The notes below the pieces were generated by a model that did not search any database, was not told the origin of the DNA, and saw nothing but the letters and a program-made list of their open reading frames with translations. Shown here piece by piece: positions 63,801 to 64,000 of a DNA stretch of 64,000 nt. Both the position numbers and the translations under genes were made by a program. Position 1 is the stretch's first letter, and the number at the start of each line of letters is the position of its first letter. This stretch comes from Chamaelirium japonicum (lineage: Eukaryota > Streptophyta > Magnoliopsida > Liliales > Melanthiaceae): the NCBI GenBank assembly GCA_947650365.1, contig OX393553.1, positions 64,311,596 through 64,375,595 of the forward strand. Reading direction: 5' to 3'.

Positions 63801-64000
63801 TAATATTTTCACTTCACTAAAAGTTCACTTGCACTTGGTTGCATTTTCCAGAGACAACTTTTATAGTTGCTTGAATGATTAGTTACCAAACATAAACTTG
63901 ACTCAGTTTTTTGTGGTGGTGGTGATGGCAGTGCGTGGGGTTGGCAATGGTGCATCCTGGTGGTAGCAGCGGCGGACGGTGCATGGCAGTGTTGTGGCGG
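63801..64000. other. Right edge of the window
   Basis: AT-rich to 63905, then a GGTGGTGG-rich stretch to the end. It is too short to assign. Confidence 0.4.

Overview
The window is plant nuclear DNA, almost certainly from an angiosperm with a repeat-rich genome; a monocot or magnoliid would fit, but nothing seen fixes the species. The evidence is Ty1/copia and Ty3/gypsy elements, LINE fragments, hAT- and Mutator-type MITEs, long AT-rich GT-AG introns and a GC-rich first exon.

One host gene dominates. Eighteen exons on the plus strand, spread over 11622-63237, join in one continuous frame of 3000 bp (999 codons plus stop). They encode the plant orthologue of PIG-N/Mcd4, GPI ethanolamine phosphate transferase 1, an ER membrane enzyme that adds ethanolamine phosphate to the first mannose of the GPI anchor. 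Exons 1-5 carry the alkaline-phosphatase-type catalytic domain with all its hallmark motifs. Exons 8-18 carry the multi-pass membrane domain. I saw no stop or frameshift in the exons, so the gene looks intact. Eight introns are short (74-196 bp), three are 1.2-2.3 kb, and six are 5-7 kb.

Layout: 1-8841 is a decayed minus-strand copia element (RT, integrase, gag, leader, PBS, 5' LTR) with a 2.8 kb solo LTR nested in its leader. 8842-11621 is unclassified repeat DNA and GC-rich, G-tract-bearing sequence just upstream of the gene. Intron 2 holds a 4.06 kb solo LTR with a perfect 5-bp target duplication. Intron 4 holds a hAT-like element with a perfect 8-bp duplication; it is filled with TA microsatellites and six foldback MITEs. 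Intron 7 holds a copia-like element with two LTR copies and a nested hAT-like MITE, and ends in a 52-bp tandem duplication that copies the exon 8 splice acceptor. Intron 8 holds a second member of that MITE family with a LINE tail nested inside it, gypsy LTR pieces and a 32-G run. Intron 10 holds further gypsy LTRs, two hAT-like elements and a Mutator-type MITE with a 9-bp duplication. Intron 12 has a hAT transposase relic. Intron 17 has a large tandem duplication with palindromic motifs and a gypsy LTR plus gag fragment. 63238-64000 is 3' UTR and intergenic sequence.

The strongest unexplained structure is the MITE cluster at 23850-26330. Two of its elements share an inverted pair of about 95-bp hairpin units but have unrelated outer ends. 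Because the cluster lies in a transcribed intron, it would place a series of long hairpins in the PIGN pre-mRNA.
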